Position numbers and translations under genes: made by a program. The notes beneath the pieces were generated by a model that was not told the DNA's origin, did no database searches, and saw only the letters and a list, made by a program, of their open reading frames with translations. A stretch of DNA of 64,000 nucleotides from Rhodosporidiobolus odoratus (lineage: Eukaryota > Basidiomycota > Microbotryomycetes > Sporidiobolales > Sporidiobolaceae): the NCBI GenBank assembly GCA_034387635.1, contig JAOANU010000015.1, positions 496,001-560,000 on the forward strand. Direction: 5' to 3'. Shown piece by piece: positions 49,801 through 60,100 of this stretch. Numbering within the stretch: the stretch's first letter is position 1; the number at the start of each line of letters is the position of its first letter.

Positions 49801-51771
49801 GTCCGAGTGCATCAGCTCGTTTCGCCTCGTCGGCGGGTTCTCCGCTTCCCCCAACACCGGCTGCCTCATCGCTTTGCTCCTCTCGCACGCGTCGCACGAG
49901 TGGAGGAGCCCCAACCCTTTTATTCCACTCAACCCCGTATTACAACTTCCTAACTTCTGTAGGCGCTCTAAAGAGAGGTGACCTAGACGTCGGTGCCAGC
50001 GTGAAGCATCGTCAGCCGCGTCGACTTTAAGTTTGAAAGCGTGTACGGGGGAGGAAAGGGTCAGAGATGGGGGGCTCACCCTGCTCGCCTCCACTCCCAT
50101 CGTCGGCTTCACCTCAATCTCCATCAGCAGTTGCCCTTCTTCCGTCAACATCCTCAACTTCTCCCTCAAGTTCGAGAACACCAACCCAGCCATCATCATC
50201 CTCGTCATCGACAGCAAGTTCACCCCGAGTTCCGGTACCAACATTACACCCTTAAACCCGACCAACCCGCCTTCAAGCTCGAAGACTATGTCTCCTTTGC
50301 CCAGCGCCTTTCCTCCACTTCCAAATGCTCCGCCGACCGTCCTTGGGGACGTGTAGGCCTTGTAGTTTCGGAGGAAGGTGCGTTCGGTGGTGAAGTGCCG
50401 GCTCGCACCGGAGTCGAGGACGAATTCGGAGGAGGGGGAAGTCGTGGTGCGGTAGGTGGCAGCGGAGGTGTCGTCGTCGAGGAGGGAAACGTGGTAGAAG
50501 CGAGGGACAACATCGACGTCGGCGAGGACAACACGGGCGCGGGGGATGGAAGCGGAAGGAAGGTCGTATTCGGAGGGATCGTGGTTGAGGTCGATCTGGG
50601 CGATAAGCGCATTGATGGCGATCCTAGCGTCCTCGTCGTGCGTTGCTCCGCGATTGCAGTCGAACACATGCAGCCCCATCGCGTCACTCTCCGGCACGTT
50701 AATCCCAACCTTCTTCATCTCCTCAACTCGGCTCTTGACCTGGTTCTCGTTGCAGCCTAACACATAATGGCCCATCTTGAAGCATCCAAAGCACATCCCT
50801 TCTGGTACCTTAAACCTCACGACGTTCTTGGCGTCGGTGAAGGTGCCGTGCTGCCACTTCTCGTAACCGGGGAAGCGAGTTGCCGAGATCTTGGGCTGGC
50901 TCGTTCCGTTTCCATTCTTCCTACCTCGACCGCGGCCTTGTTGAGGTGCGGCGTGGCGGTTGGGGCGAGGCGCAGAGTAGGAAGGGGTAGGCGGGGCAGG
51001 AGGAGAGGCGAAAGTGCGGCGGGCGGATTCGGCGGCGGCAATCGTCTCGCGGCCAGCACGAGAGTCGTAGAGGTTCTGTAGCGTGGATTTGACGTCGGAG
51101 AGGGTGGTCTTGGAAGTGACGTTGAGGAGAAGGGGAGCGGCGTAGGATTCGGGGAGAAAGGCGATGACGATGTCTCGAAGAAAGTTGTCGGAAATGGAGC
51201 AGAGGAGGTCAGATTTGGTACTCTTGGAGTCCTGATCGTCTGCTTCGAGGGCGTCTTGGCGGTACGCTGAGTTGACGACGGCTTGGAGGCGTTGAAGGCT
51301 GTTGATCCAAATCGAGGGCGAGTCCACCTCATCCCAGCGAGTGCTCATGATTTCCGCCACGTGAACAATCCGTTCCGTTCCTGTCCCAGTCCGGCCAAAC
51401 CACTTCTCCAACTCCTTCCATAGCTTAGGGGCATCTCCAAACCTAGTCTCGTATCCTTCTACCCGAGCCTTCGCGTCCGTCCCGCCGTAAGCGTCGATGA
51501 TCATGACGAGATTGTCCGTGATCTTGACCCACTCGTGGTAGCTCGCTCGCTTGGTGGCGTCCGCAAGCGTGGCGATGATGTTGGCGGCGGAGTAACCCGG
51601 GTACGGGATAGTGCCATCGAGGTAGAAGGCTGTGCCGGGAACTTTGGCGATGGAGGAGACGGCCTTAGGGAGGAGATCTGCCCAGCGAGGGTAGGTGGAG
51701 GAGGTAAGAGGACCGATGTCGGTGAAAGCCCGCTCCCAGATTGAGAGAGAACCGCCGGAGGAAGATGACAT
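46711..51771 (-). pseudogene. Copia Gag-Pol polyprotein with one in-frame stop
   Basis: A frame of about 1,690 codons starting at 51,771 (MSSSSGGSLSIWERAFTDIG). Gag ends with the zinc knuckle CFGCFKMGHYVLGC; the protease has VLDSGASRHFT; the pre-integrase block has WHRRLGHLSLERL and CDACERSK; the integrase core has SDTWGPSP and SDNGGEFVN; RT has HVDDGLLIGDD; RNase H has ASTEAEYVALSEA and ends near VADFLTKGL. The frame runs into the 3' LTR. A TGA at 49,543-49,545, just after GITH in the integrase core, is the only interruption; the same frame is open on both sides. Unless read through, this copy cannot make RT, though it could be moved by other copies. Gag and Pol share one frame, as in many fungal copia elements. 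Confidence 0.9.
46879..46889 (-). other. Copia polypurine tract
   Basis: GCAAGGGAGGG on the minus strand, directly before the 3' LTR. Standard primer position for plus-strand DNA synthesis. Confidence 0.7.
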
Positions 51772-52019
51772 GTCGATGATAGGGAAGGGTTGTATCGGTA
51801 GTGGTGGTGCGACTGGAGATATAAGAGGTGCTGTACCAGGCTGTTGCAGCTCTGGCTCGGGTGTGGAGGTGATGTGGGGGCTGATGGGGAGAGGTGGTCG
51901 GGACTCGTCGTCGAGTTCAGTTCGCTCTGGAGTGTTGCTGCTGTGCTCCAGCGGTGCTGGGGCTGCTTCGTCTGCCGTCTTGGCTGTCTTCCAAGTCCCG
52001 CAGGTCGATGACCGGAGAA

Positions 52020-52029
52020 GGTGCTACCA
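52020..52029 (-). other. Copia primer-binding site
   Basis: On the minus strand TGGTAGCACC follows the 5' LTR directly. It resembles the Ty1 site TGGTAGCGCC, which pairs with initiator tRNA-Met. The primer identity is an inference. Confidence 0.75.
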
Positions 52030-52259
52030 AGTCAATTTGATGAGACGAAGGCGAAGCAGACTGGCAGCAAGCGGTAAGATGCGTGAGCGACTCAAGTTGC
52101 AATAGAGACTATACAAGAGAACATATAACGGACCTGGCAGCAAGCGGTAAGATGCGTGAGCAACTGAAGAAGAAGCTCCGCATCCGCTGCTGCCAATCTA
52201 ATCAAGTTCCCACTTCTCTTTCTTCACACCTTCTTCGCGTCCCCAGACCCCTTCTCACA
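52030..52259 (-). repeat. Copia 5' LTR
   Basis: 230 bp, one mismatch to the 3' LTR, so the insertion is recent. It is followed on the plus strand by the GAAGG duplication and the resumed tandem unit. Confidence 0.9.
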
Positions 52260-53198
52260 GAAGGTGCACCAAACCCTGTAACCTGATCGTAGCCTGTCCT
52301 CCACAAGGACAGACATGCGATCACTGCGCCATTACTGCAGTCACCCTTGCCTTCACAGTACTCGTGTGTGACTACAGTTCTTCCGCTTGGAAACCCTGAG
52401 TAGCTGGATCAGATGAGTGGGTATGGATCTGGAGTGATGGTTCCGCCAGTCACAGTATGGAGCACACAAGTCCGCTAGTGCCGCTTCACAGCCCTACACA
52501 GCAGCAGCAGCCACTCTGCTGTGGGCAGCTGAATGCAGTTCTCAGCGACTCCTGATGCTACACAAGATTTGTCTCTTATTCCACATGCTGCTGTGTCGTC
52601 GCTCAGCCAAGAAAGCTGAATTCTCTTCTGACCTTCTCAAACCACCATCTTCTGTTTCTCCCCTTTCACCTTGCGTGTGATTGATTTGTAATCGCTCCTC
52701 TGCCACCTTCAGAAACACACTGAAGCTTGAGGCCATGACTGATGCATGAGCTGCCTTTATAGAAACGACAATTGCAGGGGTTCATGGTGTGCGGGCAATG
52801 AGTTGACTTTCTCCACTTTCTTCCTGTTGTTTTTCACGGCAATGATTGCCCGATGGTGCAAGACTTTGTCAACAGAAGCTTACACAGCTTCACAGCACAG
52901 ATGCCATGGTCAATGTCTGGTCACCAATGTTATTCCTCAATACATCTCGGCTCTTTACACTGTGTGACAGCAGCCACGGCGTCCCTCAATCATCAGCCTG
53001 ATGTCCACCATCATACTGACTGACACTGAGCTCAGCTGTCAAGGGAGGAGGATGAAACCTGACCATGACCTGCAAGCAAGAGACAGGGAAAAGCTGCAGT
53101 ACTGAGCAGCTCCTCTGCTTCTCCCGTGTATACCCTTTCTTCCGCTTGCAAAGTCACCCTGCCTGGTCTGGAGATCGGCCCAGAATAGACATTACCGG
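52260..53198. repeat. Tandem unit 3, second part, cut off at 53,198
   Basis: It resumes the spacer after the copia insertion and matches units 1 and 2 up to ATTACCGG, where homology ends sharply. The corresponding cut points in units 1 and 2 are 42,763 and 45,173. About 400 bp of the unit is missing and is expected beyond the gypsy element, outside the window. Confidence 0.85.
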
Positions 53199-55460
53199 TG
53201 TTGCACCCCCGGGCGTTCGTTGCCGTTGAACCACGCGGTATGCTCCTTGGAAACGTGATCTGCCTTGATGCTGATCCAATTGAATCACAAGGGTCTCCTA
53301 TTTAGGCAGTAGGGAGCCGTTGCTATCTGCGTTTTGAATCTGCAGGCAAGGTTAGTGGTGCAACGAGTGTTGCTTGGTTAGTCCGGGAAGGGAGGGAAGG
53401 ATGGGGAGAAACGATCTGCTCTCTGCTTTCAGAGAACGTTGGATGGAGGGACTTTGGATGGGACGCGTGTCAATGATAAATGGGTTCAAGAAAGGGTTCG
53501 CTCTCGAGCCCTGTAGGATTTGGAAAAGGAAACGTTTGGATTGAGAAGGCCGCTTTCGACTTTCTCCTACTCTCGCTGCTGACAATCTTCAAGACACTTC
53601 AGGATCGCTGAAATGGATCACCACTCTCTTGCTTACTTGCTGTAAGGTTGAGAGGAACCAGGCTCTTATTGCTGAAGAGTGGAAAGGTAGATGATGATCA
53701 GAAAGAGAAGAAAGAAGAGAGAGGCTGCTTTTATAGGCTGCTGCCAGGCACGCTTCTCTTCCCTCAGCTTTACTCATGGCCGTGTTATTTTCCCACCCAG
53801 GAGGTCAAGAAAACATGTGAGCTGCTTTTGCAACATCACCTTTGTTTCTTTTTTCCTCCCCCGTGCACTTTTTGCATCAGCCGTGTAAAAAATCTCGCGA
53901 GTGATGAAATTATTTGATCACCCCCATGAAATTTTCACACAGACTTTGCTTTTTGCACGGCCTTGCCGAAATTTTGGCAAGAGGGATGTGGAAATAACGC
54001 TGTTCTGTCAAGAACTTTGCTAAGGCTGTGCTTCTTGCTTGGACAAGGCCATAATGACATGTCCAAGAATAGAAAACACACCGTCATTGCGAGGGCCTGA
54101 GATCTGCCGAGTCTTCCCATAAAAATGAAAGATAAGATCGCTACAAAAGGCTATACTGGTCCTGCTCTCGTTCACCCTAGAACTTTTGCTCCTGTCCCTT
54201 CCGCCACCCATGTTGAATCCTCCTTCATGACATCCCTCCCACCATAAATCTCCTGTCTCTGCGCTTGCTGTCGGTTGTGGTTGTAGGCCATGATTGGAGT
54301 GTGATTGGATTGTGTGTGAGGTGTGTAGGCTGTGAGGTAGGCTGTGTTGCCAGGTGTGGATGGTGGGAAGTGTGAGCTGAACTGGCTGTTTAGGAAAAGG
54401 ATGAGGGGAAGAGCGGTTGGGTTGTCTCGCTGCTGAGACGGGTCATCAGGTGTATGAGGGGAGCTCAAAGTGGTCTGTTTGCAAGAAAGGAGGGAGAAGA
54501 CGAAGCAGTTGTATGAATTGGTGTTTTTGCTGTTCTTTTTCCACTCCCGGCAATCTTTGGCTGTCTCTGCTTGAAGACCTTCAGTTGGTTCTATTTCCCC
54601 TCCTTGCTGCTCCCTTCCCATCCTTGTCAAGATTTTTCCATTTTCGGCGTCGTTTTTGCGTCCCGGGCGTTTTTTTTCCATCCTCGGCGTCGTTTTCTCA
54701 TCTATGGTGGTAGTTTCTCGACTTCGGTGTCATAGTCTTTTCTCTGGTGTATAAGCTGCACCTTGCGTGGCTTGATGTCACTTTTGGTGGAATATATCAC
54801 AATCCGCTGGCGTCTCCTCCTGTTCCCGATGTGTCTGACCTTCTCAACTCATTTTCTGCTCTCTGAACCTTCCCAGTTGATTCTTCTTTGTCCCTCTTGG
54901 GCGTCAAGTCGTTGGTCCTTGTGCCTGTTGCTTCAGGGACTCGCTCTGCTCTCGTTCCTCCCCAGCGTCATTGTCTCCTTGTACGTCTTTTCCCCTTTTT
55001 CCCTTTCCTCGCTTTCCTGACTAACCTAATCCCTCTCCTTTTCTTCCTCAGTCTCCTCCCTTGGTTCCCATTTGCCGCGAGTTCTGTACACACACTGTTG
55101 TTACCAAGCGAATCGTCTTCAACCCAGTCTATCCGTGTTGAACTTTCTCTCCATTCTCGCCGCTTCCTGTTGGCGGTGGAATAGGTTTCTCCTCATATTT
55201 TCTGTCTGCCTCCTCTTCCCTTCTGTCCATGTCCAGTGTAGTATATCATGTTACTTGGACTGTACGGCTGTGCTTGTGTGGTTCCTTTGAAATGAGAGAT
55301 AGAAAGGAAAGAGATTCTCTTCCTCTCACTTCGGGTTTCGCTTATTCGGTTTGGTGCTGTTGTGTCTATTTTGATACTGAAGGATAGCTGAGTGCTTGTC
55401 ACTCAGTCGTGGGTGTCGGGGTGAGTAAGCCAAGGCGAGCGAGCGCCCCGACGTCCCACA
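53199..55460 (-). repeat. Putative gypsy 3' LTR, about 2.26 kb
   Basis: On the element strand it would start TGTGGGACGTCGG directly after the purine tract and end GGGTGCAACA at the break in the tandem unit. TGT/ACA ends are inverted, as expected. It is A+T-richer than the genes, with repeats of GGCGTCGTTTT-like motifs at about 54,640-54,720. It contains a 169-residue minus frame (54,172-54,681) of unknown meaning. The 5' LTR is outside the window, so the length is unconfirmed. Confidence 0.6.
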
Positions 55461-55475
55461 AGGCCCCCCCACTTT
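55461..55475 (-). other. Gypsy polypurine tract
   Basis: AAGTGGGGGGGCC-like run on the minus strand just before the proposed LTR start. It supports the LTR boundary at 55,460. Confidence 0.65.
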
Positions 55476-55561
55476 GAAATGATTGCGTACGGTAAGAAAG
55501 AAGAGAAGGCGAAGAATTGTGTGGCTGTACAGTTGGTATGGAATGATGGATAAGGTGCATA

Positions 55562-57169
55562 TCATGTGGACTGATAGCCCGCCTCCTCAGCTTCCCTCCA
55601 ATGGTCTTCCTCATTTCCCTCATCCCCCTCATCCTCGTCTTCATCCTCGTCGTCATTCTCTGTGTTCCCCTTCTTGCGAGTCCGCCTTAAATTTCTCCCT
55701 AAAACCTCCTCATCAGACTCAAACCCTGAGTCACTGCCCTCACTGTCCATCTCAACTTCAATAACACGCAAGTCTTTTCCCCGAGGGTAAAACCTTCTCA
55801 AGCGAGACACGGCAACAGGCTTGGTGATTTCTGTGCCATCCAACTCATTGAGAAAATAGGACCCTCTCGCATGCTGCTCCCGAACGATGTAAGGACCCTG
55901 CCATCGATCGCTGGCCCGTTTCGACCACTGCTTTTCAAGGAAGGTGTTGTGTTGTAGCACCAATGTTCCCTTCGATAGCGGTGTTCGAAGTCGGTTCGCT
56001 TGCTTCCTGTCCATGTACGCTACGCCTCTTTGTCGTGCAGCTAGGGATCTTGCTGCTGCCTTCTCAAGCATCTCGTCCTTTCTCTCAAGCTGCTCAATGC
56101 GGCTTGCAAGAAGGTCTGCAGTGCTCATGTCCCGTGACCACTCCACTCCAAGCCAGGTTCGCATTCTGACGTCGATAGGCAGAAGTGGTGCAGCCCCATA
56201 GACAAGTTCGTAAGGTGATTTGCCAGTTGTCCGTTTCGTGGTCAGTCGATCCGCCCATAGCGCTGCGTGAAGGTGATCCGTCCATCCCTTCGGTTTCCCG
56301 CGGCTTGTCTTGAGTATGGCTTCGACCAGGGGTCCGTGACCTCGCTCGACCATACCATTGGCTTCGGGGTGATACGCTGTTGTCTTGATGCGAGGGATGC
56401 TGTATTTTGCTAAGAGGATATCGGCTGCGCCCGCCATCTCTGTCCCGTTGTCACTCGTAATCCAACCTATAACCCCCATCCGTGAAATTACGTCCTCCCA
56501 AAGAAACTTTGCAATCTCACTCGCATTCTTCTTCCTCAAACCCCGCGCTTCACACCACCCTGTGAGGTCACAACGGGCCACAATGAGATACTTGTACTGC
56601 CCTGTACCGTCCCCCATGTGCACCAAGTCAACGCAAACCTTTGCAAACAGCTTGCTGACGGATGTCGCCCTGAAATTTTCGCGTTCTTGCCCTTGCAGCC
56701 TGAACTGACACGCCTCACACGACTGTACATGAGACCGCACAGTATTATACATGCCAGGCCACCAGAAGCGGTCTTGTAATCTGCGGAAGGTTGCGTCACG
56801 TCCTCGATGTCCAGATTCTTCATGTGCTGCTGTCATGGCTTCTTCTTGTTGCTTGAGGTTGAAGACGACGACCAATTGCATTCCCCGTGATATCTTCATG
56901 AGACGCCCGTACTTCAGTTGAAATCCCTTCGCCCTCCCTAATACAGTCTTCCACTCGTGTCGATTGAGAGTAGGCATTCGAGAGCCATCACGAAGAAAGC
57001 GCACCAAGGCACGCCACTCCAGAGGCATTTGCTCCCACTCCTCCGCTGGAAGATGCTGATTCAAGTGGATAGCTTCCCCTTGCTCATCTTCGTCCCAGTC
57101 CGATGTGTCCCCACTATCCTCCTCACTACTCGTGCTGTCCTGATTGAGAATGGCCGGCAGAGCTTCCAT
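55562..57169 (-). CDS. Gypsy integrase in a separate overlapping frame
   Basis: 535 residues from the ATG at 57,169. After an acidic head comes the H2C2 zinc-binding domain (AAHEESGHRGRDATFRRL ... CEACQ), then the catalytic core with Asp in KVCVDLVHMGD, Asp in ITSDNGTEM and Glu in YHPEANGMVERGHGPLVEA. The C-terminal part includes RWQGPYIVREQ and VSRLRRFYPRG, typical of gypsy integrases. It ends in a strongly acidic tail (about 20 Asp/Glu near 55,610-55,660). No chromodomain is recognised. It overlaps the upstream frame by 44 nt and is in the +1 frame relative to it, so expression needs frameshifting, reinitiation at its own ATG, or splicing. Confidence 0.9.
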   Translation of the reverse strand: MEALPAILNQDSTSSEEDSGDTSDWDEDEQGEAIHLNQHLPAEEWEQMPLEWRALVRFLRDGSRMPTLNRHEWKTVLGRAKGFQLKYGRLMKISRGMQLVVVFNLKQQEEAMTAAHEESGHRGRDATFRRLQDRFWWPGMYNTVRSHVQSCEACQFRLQGQERENFRATSVSKLFAKVCVDLVHMGDGTGQYKYLIVARCDLTGWCEARGLRKKNASEIAKFLWEDVISRMGVIGWITSDNGTEMAGAADILLAKYSIPRIKTTAYHPEANGMVERGHGPLVEAILKTSRGKPKGWTDHLHAALWADRLTTKRTTGKSPYELVYGAAPLLPIDVRMRTWLGVEWSRDMSTADLLASRIEQLERKDEMLEKAAARSLAARQRGVAYMDRKQANRLRTPLSKGTLVLQHNTFLEKQWSKRASDRWQGPYIVREQHARGSYFLNELDGTEITKPVAVSRLRRFYPRGKDLRVIEVEMDSEGSDSGFESDEEVLGRNLRRTRKKGNTENDDEDEDEDEGDEGNEEDHWREAEEAGYQST

Positions 57170-60100
57170 CGCTGTGTTGTCTTTCTGATACCCCGCTGCT
57201 GAGAGCTACTATCTCGTCGTCGCCTACGTCCATCTCTTCAATCTGCTCGCCTTCCATGACACGCCGCCGAGAAAGTGCATCTGGCACGACATGGAGGGTC
57301 CCTGGAATATGCTGGATCTCAAAGTCGAATAACTTGATGTATGAGACCCATCTTGACATTGCTGCATTGGGTAGATCGGGGTTACGGATCATCTGCACCA
57401 ATGCCGTGGCGTCTACCTCAAGGATGAAATGGGTGGCATAAAGATCGTTACGGTGTTTCTTGAGTGCTTTGAATACTCCAGCCAGCTCCAGTTTTGGCTG
57501 AGAGTAACGACTCTCGACCGCTGAAAAGGGAATGCTGTCAAATCTTGATGGTCGCCGCTTGCCGTCCTTGTCTTCCTGCCAGATTGCCACTCCTGCTGCA
57601 ATGTACGAACTATCCACTGAGACAATGACCTTTCCGGCTCCTTCTGAGTAGTCGAGCGGTTTGAGTTGGATGTTGTCCTGCAGACTCCCCTTCATAACAT
57701 CCATTGCTGCTTCATCCTCCTCTTCCCAACTGAAGTCCCCCTTGTCCTTCAACTTCTTGCGTATCCTTGCCTCCGCCTCCTTTGTTCCCTGCGCGTAGTC
57801 TCTTAAATAGTTGAATAGACCATAGAAGGCCCTGACCTCGCCGGCGTTTTGAGGAGTCGGCCAATTTGCTAGCTTGGTAATCTTCCGTGGATCTGCTTCA
57901 CGTCCTTCCTTTGAGACGACTGTCCCCAAGATGCTGAGCCGCGGTGTAGCTACTACAAGCTTGGCTCCGCTTGCGGTCAGGCCTGCTTCTTCCAAGCGGA
58001 AGAGGATTCTTTCCAGCTTCACCGCATGCTCAAACAGCCACCTCCTAATTCCTGGATTTTCCTTCAAGGTTTCTCCGCCATAGTCCGTCTCACTCCCTTT
58101 CCCTCCTACATCGTCGATGAATGTGGTACAGACGTGGGGGAATTCTTCTTGTAGGATGAACGTCACACGCCGCTGAAAGACTGAAACGCTGTTTGTTCCG
58201 CCGACTGGAAGACGAGTGAGACGTAGTAGTCCAATGGGGGTACGGATTGTGGTCGGATCGCGAGAGTCGTCGTCCAGGGGTTCTTGCAGGTAGCCAGAGA
58301 AGAGGTCGATTAGAAAGTAACTGTAAAATCCTACCATGTCGCTGACATGTTCTCGTACTGCTGGTGGAATCCCCGCGTCGCGAATGGTGATGGAGTTGAG
58401 CTTGGTGCTATCCATGATTAACCTTACGTCGCCATTCTTCTTGAGTAATGCAAACCATCTGCTGCTATATCCTGACTGGCTCGGCTCGAAAACTCCTGCT
58501 GCAAGCTGACATCGGAAGAGCTCAATGACCTTCTTCCTCAGGGCTGCAGGGACAGGAAAGTTTGTTTCTTGCCAAGGTACGTGGGGAATGAGCGGTAATT
58601 TGGTTGGTGGTCCATATTCCTCCTTTCGCCTTCCCATCTCATACTCAGTGAACGCCAGCGCCTTCTCTCGTAATCTCAACACGTGCAAAGAAAGCTTCTT
58701 CTCCTCCGGCCAAAGCCAGTCCTCGGGTCCAAACTCCATTCCCTCCACCCTTTCCTCAGTAAGACGCCCTCCATATTCGAATTCAGGTGGGAATGGTGTA
58801 AGCGGGGTTTGGTACGGATCGCGGCTCATGACTGGTCGATACATTTTGTTGTCAAAGTTTGGCGGAAGAGGCACGTCCACCGGGACAACCTTCACCCCCT
58901 TTGGTTTGTACTTTGCGTTGCTGCTGAAAGTGAGAGATTCATCGGGCGCTTCCTCTTCAATGTCCTGCACTTGGTCCTGCTGCTTCATAAGTCGTGCTTG
59001 CTCCTTCCTTTCCTTCTTCTCTTCACGCCGCCATGCCCCTGACCATCCCGCCTGCTCACGTGGTCCTGCTGCCATTTCCCATGCTGTAACTCCTTCCAAT
59101 TCTGCCACATAGACAGGGTCAACTTGTGCAAGCTGCTTCCCCGCTTCTGTCCCTTCCAGAGTGATGATTCGTCCTTCTGCCAGTTCATCCGCAATCTTGC
59201 TGTCTGTTTCAACCCTTCCTCCATTAATCGCTGCGCTTTGTGATTGCTTTGCCAGATACTGTAGGTGTCGCCGTGAGACTTCGTCCTCTAGTTCTGTGCA
59301 GAAGTTGCGCCATCCTAACCCCCCAACATTTTTCTCCTGTACCCACTGCAGAAGAGCGGAATCTTCGATACCCTGAATCGCCCAATAAACATACTCCTCC
59401 TCTGTCACTTCTAAATTCAACCTCGCCGTGAACTCTTCAACCTCTGTCACATAAGTCTCTACCACTAACAAGGTCAGGCTAGATAAGAGTGGAGGGTAAC
59501 ATAGTAGATGTGGGCTTCGATCTTCTGTAGCGGATCCTGCCTTGACCAACCGAAAAACTCCTGCCATACACATCCGCGCAAATTCATGCCAGAGCACGTT
59601 CTCCATACCGAGCTGTCCTATCATGTCTTTTGTCCAGGTGAGGAAAGGGTGACAAATGCCTTCCTGGGCGATTTGGATTCGGGTGATGTCGTCCATCTTA
59701 TCTTCCAGGCGCTCTGCATACCAATAGGCGTCTTCAAGATATGTCCACAGGCGTCCAGGTGTGAGTCGAAAGATGAGAGGACGGTCAGGCGCTATCGGAT
59801 ACAGCCCTTCCTCGACCTTCTCGATTACTTCCTCCTTGTTGTCTTCATGTTTGCTGGTCCTCTTCGCGGAAGAGCTCGGCTTTGTCCTCTCCCATTTCTG
59901 CACTCCATCCTTCTCTATCATGCTTACAATTGGCGGTTCCTCCCCATTGACCGCTGCCTCCCTCCTCGAGACTTCCAAGTCAAGGTCCCAGCAGAACTTT
60001 GCATAACCATCCTTGGTGCTGCAATGCTGGTCCATCCACTCGGCTAGTCCTTCGTCCTGGATGCCAACAGAGGTCCAATAAACCAGATCTTGCTCCGAGT

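Larger units (their letters stand above)
46649..52259 (-). mobile_element. Ty1/copia LTR retrotransposon, nearly intact
   Basis: 5,611 bp, minus strand. It has two 230-bp LTRs, a 5-bp target duplication, a primer-binding site complementary to an initiator-Met-tRNA-like 3' end, a polypurine tract and one long gag-pol frame interrupted by a single TGA. Domain order Gag, protease, integrase, RT, RNase H is the copia order. It is inserted in tandem unit 3. Confidence 0.95.

Noticed and set aside
46930..51744. Multiple plus-strand ORFs across the copia element
   Set aside because: All are antisense shadows of gag-pol.
40752..53198. Array considered as CRISPR, rDNA or telomeric repeat
   Set aside because: The 2.41-kb period with a protein-gene fragment fits none of these; no rRNA sequence or telomere motif is seen.
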